NCBI GenBank assembly: GCA_029212275.1
Contig: JARGOI010000187.1
Span: forward strand, 285-5,662
Origin: Thalassolituus sp.
GTDB lineage: Bacteria; Pseudomonadota; Gammaproteobacteria; Pseudomonadales; Oceanobacteraceae
Direction: 5' to 3'
Length of the DNA: 5,378 nucleotides
Shown here in pieces: positions 1 through 5,206 of the stretch. Each line of letters starts with the position of its first letter. Positions within the stretch are counted from its first letter, which is position 1. The notes under the pieces were generated by a model. It saw only the letters and a program-made list of their open reading frames with translations, did no database searches and was not told the DNA's origin. Made by a program: the position numbers and the translations under genes.

Positions 1-127
1 GCTACCGGAAAGCAAAGAAAAAATATTGGGAACACCCATCATCTTTCACTATGTAAATGTGGGCCCAAATGTCAAAGATAGTGAAGCTATCACTGATGTT
101 TACTTGCCACTTGAGAATACTAATTAA
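1..127 (+). CDS. 3' end of an unidentified cassette gene (partial)
   Basis: An open frame enters from the window edge in phase 2 (first full codon at base 2) and ends at TAA 125-127, giving 41 C-terminal residues that begin LPESKEKILGTP and end YLPLENTN. The composition is protein-like, and the stop lies only 14 bases before the first attC site. That is the normal spacing for the last codons of an integron cassette gene, and it is the main reason to call this coding. The start and most of the protein lie outside the window. I do not recognise a family from this fragment. The other two forward frames look worse; frame 1, for example, stops at about base 81. Confidence 0.6.
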   Translation, partial: LPESKEKILGTPIIFHYVNVGPNVKDSEAITDVYLPLENTN

Positions 128-141
128 GGTGGCGCAATGAC

Positions 142-228
142 ACCTAACAAACACGCGCAGTTTGCCGCAAAAAACGCGGCGGGACTGCCTACACTTCGTT
201 TCGGCAGCCTCTGGCGTGGGCGTTATGC
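142..228 (+). other. attC: attC recombination site of the upstream cassette
   Basis: The site runs from an R'' core ACCTAAC (142-148) to an R' core GTTATGC (222-228), 87 bases in all. The arms pair as an imperfect hairpin: CACGC 152-156 with GCGTG 214-218, CAG 158-160 with CTG 211-213, and TGCCG 163-167 with CGGCA 202-206. G157 is left unpaired in the left arm, the kind of extrahelical base that integron integrases use to recognise the folded bottom strand. A further small hairpin, GCCGC 164-168 with GCGGC 176-180, could compete. By the known chemistry the integrase cuts between G222 and T223, so cassette 1 begins at 223. Confidence 0.88.
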
Positions 229-1379
229 TCTTGAAATATACGAGAACATGAATTTATAAGATTTAAGGCTTTTAATATGGCGGAAGAATCGGGAATAGTC
301 GTAATAAAAGGTCCAGAAGACCTTCTTAAGGAGTTTCTTGTGGCGAAGGATTCAAATTGTTCAGCTTTGTTGCGAAAACTTGCTGAGGTCGCCGGCATTG
401 AAAAAAGCGACTTTGACAGAGAAACCTATCTATTTGATTCTATAGAAATGCGTTCTGGATATCTGAAAATTGAATATTCTGGCCCAGAGTGGAGCTATAT
501 AACGAATCTAATAGTCAATGAAGGAAGTGGTGTCCAGATTTATTCCAGATCAAATGATGAGTATGGAATATATTGTTTTTTTGCTCTTACCAGCAAAGGA
601 AAAAAATTCGTTTACACGATTGATTCGGATAATGAAAAATATGAAGGGCAAGAAGGATCAGAAGAAGCAATTGTCCATGTGAACCAATGGTTATCTTTAA
701 TTCCGAAGAAAGTGAATAGTGTTTTTCAAGTTTTGACTGATGTTGATCTGGATTTAATAATTCCATCAGTTTCACCCGAATCTGATGGGACTAAAATTAA
801 CTTGAAATGCAAGTTCGACGTTTCCGTTACGATGCAAGAAATCAGCGATGCTCTAAGAGGTGAATATAACGATTTTACTCTTACAACCTATAAGGATAGT
901 GAGCATGCGGGTGGTAGTTATTGTGGTTACTGGGACGAGATTAGAATAAAAACAATGTCACTAAAGCCAGATAAATTTGAATCTTACAAAGTAGCCTTCT
1001 GGCTCCCCATTTCTGATGGCAATAAAACTGCAAAACAACTATTAGAACTTTTACTCAGCTCAGGGCTTAAACCAGAATATGCTATAGAATTTTTCGGCGA
1101 TCAATCTACTCCGTACGTCATTCACTATATTGACAATGCAATTATACAAACAATATTTGACAGTAAAGATTATACAGATGACGACCTGGAAGCTTTGAGT
1201 GATGATACAGCGAGCGACCTTGATATGAAAATCAACTGGTATAACCTGGAATTTGAACAAATCAAATATCTACATCACAGGTTCGGAATAAAACAATATG
1301 CAGATAAAAAATTGAAAGATATATCTTCTTGATAAAAAGCGTTGAAATGCAATCTTTGCTCGCTAAGCATAATAAGTTG
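223..1379 (+). mobile_element. Integron gene cassette 1
   Basis: The left boundary is the cut point in the preceding R' core (G222/T223) and the right boundary is the GTTATGC at 1379-1385. The cassette begins TTATGC, so its own R'' core should read GCATAAC. A near match, GCATAAT, lies at 1367-1373, directly before the right boundary. The boundaries therefore agree with each other, but the attC between them is almost entirely missing (see the separate entry). The cassette carries a single large gene. Confidence 0.65.
277..1332 (+). CDS. Cassette-encoded protein of unknown function, 351 residues
   Basis: This frame fills most of cassette 1. The ATG at 277 lies 54 bases inside the cassette, and a weak Shine-Dalgarno-like AAGG (265-268) precedes it. 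An earlier ATG at 249 stops after two codons. The product is acidic and looks soluble: there is no signal peptide, no membrane segment and no lipobox. It could be read as two halves. Residues 1 to about 130 are a helix-rich start and then strand-like text (EYSGPEWSYITNL, CFFALTSKGKKFVYTID). Residues from about 150 to 351 form a second mixed region, with GGSYCGYWDEIRIK near the middle and a charged C-terminus (YADKKLKDISS). I recognise no family or catalytic motif. The length is large for a cassette protein. Overall style resembles immunity-type or other accessory cytoplasmic proteins, but that is only an impression. Confidence 0.85.
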   Translation: MAEESGIVVIKGPEDLLKEFLVAKDSNCSALLRKLAEVAGIEKSDFDRETYLFDSIEMRSGYLKIEYSGPEWSYITNLIVNEGSGVQIYSRSNDEYGIYCFFALTSKGKKFVYTIDSDNEKYEGQEGSEEAIVHVNQWLSLIPKKVNSVFQVLTDVDLDLIIPSVSPESDGTKINLKCKFDVSVTMQEISDALRGEYNDFTLTTYKDSEHAGGSYCGYWDEIRIKTMSLKPDKFESYKVAFWLPISDGNKTAKQLLELLLSSGLKPEYAIEFFGDQSTPYVIHYIDNAIIQTIFDSKDYTDDDLEALSDDTASDLDMKINWYNLEFEQIKYLHHRFGIKQYADKKLKDISS

Positions 1380-1385
1380 TTATGC
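1367..1385 (+). other. Collapsed or vestigial attC (R''/R' palindrome only)
   Basis: Bases 1367-1375 (GCATAATAA) and 1377-1385 (TTGTTATGC) form a near-perfect palindrome around G1376, with one T/G mismatch. They correspond to an R'' core (GCATAAT, expected GCATAAC) and an R' core (GTTATGC) with no L boxes, extrahelical base or central arm between them. The position, between the stop of one cassette gene and the leader of the next, is where a full attC of roughly 60 bases or more is expected. I infer a deletion that removed the interior of the site. Alternatives are a chance palindrome or a regulatory site. Confidence 0.5.
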
Positions 1386-1944
1386 AAAACCGGGCATGTG
1401 CGTAAAGGATCTCTAGGTAGGCAATCCGTAATATGAGTTATGAATTAAATCAGAAGCAGATAGACTCAGTTTTATCGTTACCTGACGAAAAGCGTTTCTA
1501 TCATTTCATTGCTCGTATTGTGGACTGGGAAGAAGTTTGGGGCTTAAGAACTGATTCAGGGTGGGCAACTGTGAATTCAGAAGGTAGGTTTTGCATTCCG
1601 TTTTGGCCTCATCCAAAATACTCAGAAATGTTCGCAAAAGGTGATTGGGACGGATACTACCCCGAAAAGATATCACTCGATGACTATGTGAATAAGTGGC
1701 TACCTGGAATGGTAAAAGATGGCGCTTATCCTGCCATTTTTCCAAACTTGAGCATGCAGGGTATAGTGGTTGAAGCGTTGCGGGTTCTAGCAGCGATTGA
1801 TGAAGAGCTAGAGAAATATTGAGTGTTCTTTTGCATAACAATCGGGTGCATGGGAAGCCATTCCGTTCCGCCATTTTTATGGTATCGCTTCGCTCTTTTT
1901 TACCATAAAAATAGCTCCACTACATGTCTCCCATGACCCGGGCG
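1380..1944 (+). mobile_element. Integron gene cassette 2 (DUF2750 cassette)
   Basis: The cassette begins TTATGC just after G1379 and ends at G1944 in the R' core of its attC. Its beginning matches its own R'' core (GCATAAC at 1833-1839) exactly, as expected for an intact, circularisable cassette. At 565 bases with one gene and a 118-base attC it has typical cassette dimensions. Excision would need a working site at the left boundary, which appears to be damaged. Confidence 0.75.
1433..1822 (+). CDS. DUF2750 family protein, 129 residues
   Basis: The whole protein matches what I know of the DUF2750 family in length and motif order. It opens MSYELNQKQIDSVLSLP, continues with KRFYHFIARIVDWEEVWGL (about residues 20-38), then a Trp-containing stretch SGWATV, the PFWPHPKYSEMFAKGDW block (about 55-71), ISLDDYVNKWLPGM (about 80-93) and a proline-containing IFPNLSMQG segment. 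These WPHP and KWLPG motifs are the hallmarks I rely on. The family is small, soluble and, as far as I know, without an established biochemical role; it is common in proteobacteria. The ATG at 1433 lies about 50 bases into the cassette, with AGG (1419-1421) as a weak ribosome-binding candidate. The stop at 1820-1822 is 10 bases before the attC. No signal peptide or membrane segment is seen. Confidence 0.88.
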   Translation: MSYELNQKQIDSVLSLPDEKRFYHFIARIVDWEEVWGLRTDSGWATVNSEGRFCIPFWPHPKYSEMFAKGDWDGYYPEKISLDDYVNKWLPGMVKDGAYPAIFPNLSMQGIVVEALRVLAAIDEELEKY

Positions 1945-1950
1945 TTAGCG
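1833..1950 (+). other. attC: attC recombination site of cassette 2
   Basis: This is the clearest attC here: R'' GCATAAC at 1833-1839 and R' GTTAGCG at 1944-1950, 118 bases in all. CGGGT 1843-1847 pairs with ACCCG 1936-1940 and CATGGGA 1849-1855 pairs with TCCCATG 1929-1935, leaving G1848 unpaired as the extrahelical base. The central arm is a perfect 12-bp stem (1873-1884 with 1901-1912) around a 16-base loop. The expected cut is between G1944 and T1945, which starts cassette 3. Confidence 0.93.
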
Positions 1951-2310
1951 TACCGTCCAGATAATTCTGATTTCGTGTCAATTTTAATTAAGAGCATTGC
2001 TGTTGCGAGGATTTGTTATGAAAATTAGAGAAATAGTAATATGAGATGTTTTGTATTAACGTTAGCTATAGTTTTAACATCGTGCGGGAACCTGGAGTTT
2101 GCGTCAGAGCAAAACTATCGAAATGAACTCCAGAAATATATAGGTATGAACATTTCAAATGTAGTAGAGGTGTTTGGTCATGCGGATAATCTATCCGAAT
2201 CTCCAGAAGGCAATCGTCTTTTTGTTTATTCGAACTACCATACTTCTACTACACCTATTACATGTAACAAAGACGCATATGGAAATGATGTATGTTCTGG
2301 TGGAAATAGC
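1945..2310 (+). mobile_element. Integron gene cassette 3, truncated by an IS66 end
   Basis: The cassette starts TTAGCG at 1945, so its own attC should open with CGCTAAC. No such core is present downstream in the window, and the sequence is broken at 2310/2311 by an IS66 terminus. The right part of the cassette, including its attC and the end of its gene, is therefore missing. The remnant holds a 5' leader, a mini-ORF and the first 90 codons of a lipoprotein gene. Confidence 0.7.
2018..2044 (+). CDS. Possible 8-codon leader mini-ORF (MKIREIVI)
   Basis: The ATG at 2018 follows a good Shine-Dalgarno candidate, GAGG at 2007-2010, with 7 bases between. It encodes eight residues and ends in TGA (2042-2044), overlapping the ATG of the lipoprotein gene as ATGA. 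The lipoprotein start itself has only a weak purine-rich stretch ahead of it, so translational coupling through this mini-ORF is plausible. An alternative is that a frameshift has separated the true N-terminus from the lipoprotein, because the peptide supplies the basic residues of a signal sequence. Expression is not shown by the sequence. Confidence 0.4.
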   Translation: MKIREIVI

Positions 2311-2325
2311 GTAAGCGCCGTATAA
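2041..2325 (+). CDS. Small lipoprotein, C-terminally truncated by an IS66 end
   Basis: The N-terminus is a short lipoprotein signal peptide: one Arg, a hydrophobic run (CFVLTLAIVL) and the lipobox LTSC with the acylated Cys at residue 15. The mature protein should be lipid-anchored in the envelope. Asn follows Gly at +2/+3, so Asp-type inner-membrane retention is not indicated. After the Cys come NELQKYIGMNISNVVEVFGHAD and a Tyr-rich strand (about residues 60-66). This order (short helix, G-x-x-x-x-x-V-x-x-x-FG, then strands) resembles small BamE/SmpA-like outer-membrane lipoproteins, but the match is only by general pattern. Ninety codons are native. The IS terminus from 2311 then adds Val-Ser-Ala-Val and a TAA, so the true C-terminus is missing. 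Two late Cys residues remain (in TCNKDAYGNDVCS). It is probably a remnant, though a stable product is possible. Confidence 0.72.
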   Translation: MRCFVLTLAIVLTSCGNLEFASEQNYRNELQKYIGMNISNVVEVFGHADNLSESPEGNRLFVYSNYHTSTTPITCNKDAYGNDVCSGGNSVSAV

Positions 2326-2426
2326 ACCACACCCTACAAAGTTAACAGCAAAGCCATTACGTTCCTCCAGTCACCCTTAGGAGGAATCCATGAAAAAACG
2401 TACCAAAGCCCAATGGCTGGAACTCA
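2311..2426 (+). mobile_element. Terminal fragment of IS66-family element A (tnpA end)
   Basis: These 116 bases are identical, in reverse complement, to 4798-4913, the tnpA-proximal end of the complete element A. The fragment contains the 26-bp terminal repeat, the untranslated leader, the Shine-Dalgarno AGGAGGA (2379-2385) and the first 12 codons of tnpA. It ends exactly where a different IS66-type terminus (GTAACCGC at 2427) begins. It is the remnant of an earlier insertion of A into the lipoprotein cassette, lying in plus orientation. Perfect identity to the intact copy implies that the two copies are recent or that gene conversion has occurred. Confidence 0.9.
2390..2426 (+). pseudogene. 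tnpA fragment of element A (12 codons)
   Basis: The ATG at 2390 with its strong ribosome-binding site encodes MKKRTKAQWLEL, identical to the start of the intact tnpA at 4834. The gene is broken after the first base of codon 13 by the start of element B. Read on, the frame runs through unrelated sequence to a TAG at 2474-2476, a 28-residue nonsense product. Confidence 0.85.
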
Positions 2427-2595
2427 GTAACCGCTCATTCTACACCGTTATTCACCGATCCAATGCCGCGCGATAGGCTAACTCCCTCTAATTACTGAAG
2501 GAGTCGAAGCAATGCCAAGCCAGAAATACAGTCGTCGATCAGCCCCAGCCTGGGCAGAACTCATTGAGCAATATCAGCGTTCAGGCCTGTCCGGA
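2427..2595 (+). mobile_element. Terminal fragment of a second IS66-family element (B)
   Basis: The fragment starts GTAACCGC, close to the GTAAGCG-type ends of IS66 elements, and after an 85-base leader contains a tnpA-like start. Its sequence differs from A throughout, so it is a distinct element. It is inserted inside tnpA of the A fragment and is itself cut at 2595/2596 by the end of the complete A copy. Only one end is present; the other end and its internal genes are gone. Confidence 0.75.
2512..2595 (+). pseudogene. tnpA fragment of element B (28 codons)
   Basis: AAGGAG at 2498-2503 lies 8 bases before the ATG at 2512. The frame starts MPSQKYSRRSAP and continues AWAELIEQYQRSGLSG. This aligns with the start of the intact TnpA of element A (AQWLELIQQQQASGQ), and the W-x-E-L-I-x-x-x-x-x-SG pattern is typical of IS66 Orf1. 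The gene is cut after 28 codons by the terminus of element A. Four IS-derived codons (VSAV) and a TAA at 2608-2610 follow in frame. Confidence 0.78.
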
Positions 2596-2621
2596 GTAAG
2601 CGCCGTATAAACCACACCCTA
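2596..2621 (+). repeat. Terminal inverted repeat, tnpC side of element A
   Basis: Twenty-six bases starting GTAAGCGCCG and ending CACCCTA, a perfect inverted match to 4888-4913 and a direct match to 2311-2336. The tnpC stop codon (TAG on the minus strand, 2619-2621) lies inside this repeat, so the coding region runs to the very edge of the element. Confidence 0.93.
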
Positions 2622-4166
2622 GCCAGGGATCATTTCTGAGGTTAGCTCAACCTGCCAAGGTAAGAGATTTTCAATCTCTTCCACCTGATCAGCATTGGGG
2701 AGCTTGGCAAAAACCTCTTTCAGATACTCATACGGATTATGATCATTCGCCTTTGCGGTTTCAATCAAGCTGTAAAGGTTGGCACTGGCGTGGGCACCAG
2801 CCTGACTGTTAGAAAACAGCCAATTTTTCCTTCCCACGGTAAACGGTCGGATTGAATTTTCTACTGGGTTGTTATCAATGGGGTAAGCCCCATTCTCCAG
2901 GTAGCCAATCAAGCGCGGCCATTGCTCATGTAAATACGACATCGCTTTACCGAGCTCTACCTTGGGTGGTGTATGCGGTAGGTTTTTATCCAGCCACTGT
3001 CGCAATTTTTCAACGACAGGTTTGGATTGAGCTTGTCGTATTTGATAACGTTCATCAATGGGTTTGTCTTTGATCTGACGCTCAACGGCATACAGTTTTT
3101 GTATGAACGCTAAGGCTTGATCGGCTTTTCCGACTTTGTTTTTGCCTTTCTGTTTTTTATTGCCCTGTGTGAGCTTCTGCACGTTGACAAATCGACGCCT
3201 TGCATGTGCCCAGCATCCCAATCTCTTGAGCTTTTGCGTATCGCAGGCTTTTTGGTAGCCCTCATAGCCATCCACTATCACAGCGGTATTAGGGGGTGTG
3301 CCTTGTAACAAGTTTTCGGCCACCACACCGCTGCGACTAGGGGCATAATGGTAAAGTACAGCAGGTTGTTGCCCATAACAGGCCATCACCCACATGTAGC
3401 TTTTACTTTGAGCCGTTTTGTTCTGTTCTTTCAATACCTGAACCGTGGTTTCATCCAAATGCATCACGCTCTGTTGGCGTATGTGGTCTTGCATGAGGTT
3501 GATCAAGGGTTGTATCAGTTCGCCTGTTTTAATCATCCAGCTGGCTAACTGGGTGCGATTGAAATCAATACCGATACGCTTAAATAATTCGGTTTGTCGA
3601 TACAGCGGTAAGGCATCGCAATATTTGTTGGTGGCGATATAGGCCAGTAAGCCTGGGCTGGCAATGCTCTTTTCAATGGGTTGCTTTGGCTTTTTCGCTG
3701 TGACCACATATTGCTCACAGCAAGGGCAGGCGTATTTTTTACGAATGTGGCGAATGGCTTTGAGTTTGGCAGGGATAATATCCAGTTGCTCGTGGGTGTC
3801 TTCGCCAATGGGCTTTAGGGTTGTGCCATCGAGTGGGCAAACCTTTTCCGAATCAGTCAGGTCGTAGGTGATATCTTCCCGTTCAATATTGTCGGGGATA
3901 GCAATTCGCTGACGCTTTTTACGAGTGTGAGACTGAACCGTTGTGGTGTGTTCTTTCTCTTCAATTTCGTCGCTTTCAACTAAATCGGTTTCAGCTTCAT
4001 TAAATAGCGTAATCTGATCGGGTGACTGTTTTTCACTGGACGCACCAAAGCGCTGCTGGCGCGCTTTTAATAACGCTTCTTCCAGCTGTTTAATGTAATG
4101 TTGTTGGGAATGGATCTGAGCTTTTAAGTGCTCGTTTTCCTGGTGAAGATCAGCGACATTGGACAT
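2619..4166 (-). CDS. tnpC: IS66-family transposase TnpC (DDE), 515 residues
   Basis: This is the catalytic transposase of the element, cutting and joining DNA at the terminal repeats. Residues 4-38 form a leucine-zipper-like coiled coil (ENEHLKAQIHSQQHYIKQLE) ending in the family motif RFGASSEK. A Cys-based zinc-finger region follows, with C110 (CPLDG) and C147/C149/C150 (YACPCCEQ). The DDE core has candidate acidic residues D238 (MHLDETTVQV), D299 (AVIVDGYEGY) and E436 (PIDNNPVENSIRP). The C-terminal stretch LIETAKANDHNPYEYL (about 466-481) is the typical IS66 C-terminal signature. The length is normal for the family. The ATG at 4166 is 27 bases after the tnpB stop and has no obvious ribosome-binding site, which suggests translation coupled to tnpB. 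Nothing is truncated. Confidence 0.97.
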   Translation of the reverse strand: MSNVADLHQENEHLKAQIHSQQHYIKQLEEALLKARQQRFGASSEKQSPDQITLFNEAETDLVESDEIEEKEHTTTVQSHTRKKRQRIAIPDNIEREDITYDLTDSEKVCPLDGTTLKPIGEDTHEQLDIIPAKLKAIRHIRKKYACPCCEQYVVTAKKPKQPIEKSIASPGLLAYIATNKYCDALPLYRQTELFKRIGIDFNRTQLASWMIKTGELIQPLINLMQDHIRQQSVMHLDETTVQVLKEQNKTAQSKSYMWVMACYGQQPAVLYHYAPSRSGVVAENLLQGTPPNTAVIVDGYEGYQKACDTQKLKRLGCWAHARRRFVNVQKLTQGNKKQKGKNKVGKADQALAFIQKLYAVERQIKDKPIDERYQIRQAQSKPVVEKLRQWLDKNLPHTPPKVELGKAMSYLHEQWPRLIGYLENGAYPIDNNPVENSIRPFTVGRKNWLFSNSQAGAHASANLYSLIETAKANDHNPYEYLKEVFAKLPNADQVEEIENLLPWQVELTSEMIPG

Positions 4167-4193
4167 GCCGCTATTCTAACAAACTAAGGCTTA

Positions 4194-4547
4194 TTATGCG
4201 TGAGAAAAATACAGCTCTGGGTGGGGCTCTAAACGACTGATATCCAGGCCCCGCAATAACCAAAGCCATTGTTCGTGGCTTAAGGTGACAATATCTTCTT
4301 TGCTTTTGCGCGGCCATTTGAATTTGGCTTTCTCCAATCGCTTATGCCATAGGGCAAAACCGGTTTGATCCCAGTATAAAACTTTGAGTTTATCGCGGGC
4401 TTTATTGCAAAATACGAACAGAGCTGGATCAAACGGTGAAAGCTGCATTTGTTCTTCCACGATGACGCTCAGGCCATTGATGGCTTTGCGGAAGTCCACG
4501 GGCTGACGATGAAGATAAATCTCCACATCCGTATGCCAGCCAATCAT
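4194..4547 (-). CDS. tnpB: IS66-family accessory protein TnpB, 117 residues
   Basis: This is the second gene of the element, usually needed together with TnpA and TnpC for efficient IS66 transposition. Its exact biochemical role is not settled; despite the name it is unrelated to the RNA-guided TnpB nucleases of IS200/IS605. The recognisable family motifs are YLHRQPVDFRKAINGL (residues 11-26), LFVFCNKARDKLKVLYWD (about 43-60) and TGFALWHKRLEKAKF (about 62-76). The length is typical. Its ATG overlaps the tnpA stop as ATGA (4544-4547), indicating coupled translation, and GAAGG inside tnpA may serve as a ribosome-binding site. Confidence 0.96.
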   Translation of the reverse strand: MIGWHTDVEIYLHRQPVDFRKAINGLSVIVEEQMQLSPFDPALFVFCNKARDKLKVLYWDQTGFALWHKRLEKAKFKWPRKSKEDIVTLSHEQWLWLLRGLDISRLEPHPELYFSHA

Positions 4548-4834
4548 GCTAAGGCCTTCACCAATAGAGCAATCTCTTGCGGAGATAAGGCTTGATGAAG
4601 AACGAGTTCGGTTGTTGCCGTACGTAGCGTCAGAAACCGGCCATTACCGACAGGCAGATCTCGCTTTGCTTGAACGAAGGGCTTTGCTTTTTCTGGTTGG
4701 CTTAGCTGCTTTTTGCGTAGACTGAAATACCGAGGGCAAACGCCATGCTCTCGGCAGAATTGAGCTTGGGTTTGACCGCTGGCTTGTTGTTGCTGGATGA
4801 GTTCCAGCCATTGGGCTTTGGTACGTTTTTTCAT
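4544..4834 (-). CDS. tnpA: IS66-family accessory protein TnpA (Orf1), 96 residues
   Basis: This is the first gene of the element. IS66 Orf1 proteins carry a helix-turn-helix-like N-terminal region and probably bind DNA at the terminal repeats. Here the N-terminal half fits: KKRTKAQWLELIQQQQASG, then QTQAQFCREHGVCPRYF (about residues 22-38), the usual A-x-FC-x-x-x-G-v pattern, followed by a basic segment. The C-terminal half ends TELVLHQALSPQEIALLVKALA. The ATG at 4834 has a strong Shine-Dalgarno AGGAGGA (4839-4845 on this strand) four bases upstream. The stop overlaps the start of tnpB, so all three genes form one operon. Codons 1-12 are duplicated at 2390. Confidence 0.94.
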   Translation of the reverse strand: MKKRTKAQWLELIQQQQASGQTQAQFCREHGVCPRYFSLRKKQLSQPEKAKPFVQAKRDLPVGNGRFLTLRTATTELVLHQALSPQEIALLVKALA

Positions 4835-4887
4835 GGATTCCTCCTAAGGGTGACTGGAGGAACGTAATGGCTTTGCTGTTAACTTTG

Positions 4888-4913
4888 TAGGGTGTGGTTT
4901 ATACGGCGCTTAC
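4888..4913 (-). repeat. Terminal inverted repeat, tnpA side of element A
   Basis: Read on the minus strand this is the same 26-bp sequence as 2596-2621, without a mismatch. The two ends diverge immediately inside it (CAAAG here, GCCAG on the other side). A third copy at 2311-2336 is inverted relative to this one, so the transposase could in principle pair this end with either of two partners. Confidence 0.93.
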
Positions 4914-5206
4914 TGAATATTACCCCAAGGGCACATAAAGTTTTCTATAGAATCATCGAAAAATTTTTGAGAAACAATCAGCTCTCCAAACACTCCTACA
5001 GCGAACTGGAATTCAGGAATAGGTCCCATTTCAGAGGCGGGGTGAAAAGTGGTGGTTGGACACCCTAGATGTTGGTTGAACTTAGAATATATATCAGGAA
5101 TAAAATTAAACGATCCCCATTCATAGTCAAACTGATATATATCGTAGTATCCCGCCACCGAATTATAATCATCTACATAGTTACTTCCGAAAACGCTATC
5201 AGTGTT
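4910..5206 (-). pseudogene. Unidentified reading frame cut by the IS, likely broken at both ends
   Basis: On the minus strand this frame is open from just after a TGA at 5207-5209 down to a TAA supplied by the IS terminus at 4910-4912. The only usual start in frame is a GTG at 5158 without a ribosome-binding site. The 16 codons above it also read like protein (TDSVFGSNYVDDYNS), so the real start was probably further right and is lost or frameshifted. The text is rich in aromatic and acidic residues (GYYDIYQFDYEWGSFNFIP) and has FQFAVGVFGELIVSQKFFDD near the C-terminal side. It ends CPWGNIQ at the IS, so the original C-terminus is missing. I recognise no family. It is antisense to the cassettes on the left, which is unusual within an array but not unknown. 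Confidence 0.5.

Larger units (their letters stand above)
2596..4913 (-). mobile_element. Complete IS66-family insertion sequence (element A)
   Basis: The element is 2318 bases long with perfect 26-bp terminal inverted repeats starting GTAAGCGCCG, and it carries three genes in the IS66 order tnpA-tnpB-tnpC, read on the minus strand. Size, gene content and ends all agree with the family. All three genes are open and full length, so it is likely transposition-competent. IS66 elements normally make 8-bp target duplications; here the left flank TGTCCGGA and the right flank TGAATATT do not match, so one side has been changed since insertion. A 116-bp inverted duplicate of its tnpA end lies at 2311-2426. 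Confidence 0.95.

Noticed and set aside
164..180. GCCGC/GCGGC hairpin considered as a terminator for the upstream gene
   Set aside because: It lies inside the attC arms and has no T-run after it; it is better explained as part of the recombination site.
189..398. 69-residue minus-strand frame at the start of cassette 1
   Set aside because: It begins inside the large cassette gene and ends in the attC; no protein-like features or start signals support it.
1506..1874. 122-residue minus-strand frame over the DUF2750 gene and the attC
   Set aside because: It runs antisense through a recognisable family gene and into the attC hairpin; its composition is that of a shadow frame.
2852..3867. Several plus-strand frames of 63-73 residues and a minus-strand 87-residue frame
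   Set aside because: All lie within the well-supported transposase gene tnpC and are out-of-frame shadows.
4190..4199. A 10-base minus-strand match (GCATAATAAG) to the collapsed attC at 1367-1376
   Set aside because: It covers the stop region of tnpB inside an intact IS66; a 10-base AT-rich match is expected by chance and nothing else nearby resembles an attC.
4194..4547. TnpB considered as an RNA-guided nuclease (omega-type system)
   Set aside because: The 117-residue product has clear IS66 Orf2 motifs and no RuvC-like residues; it shares only the name with the IS200/IS605 protein.
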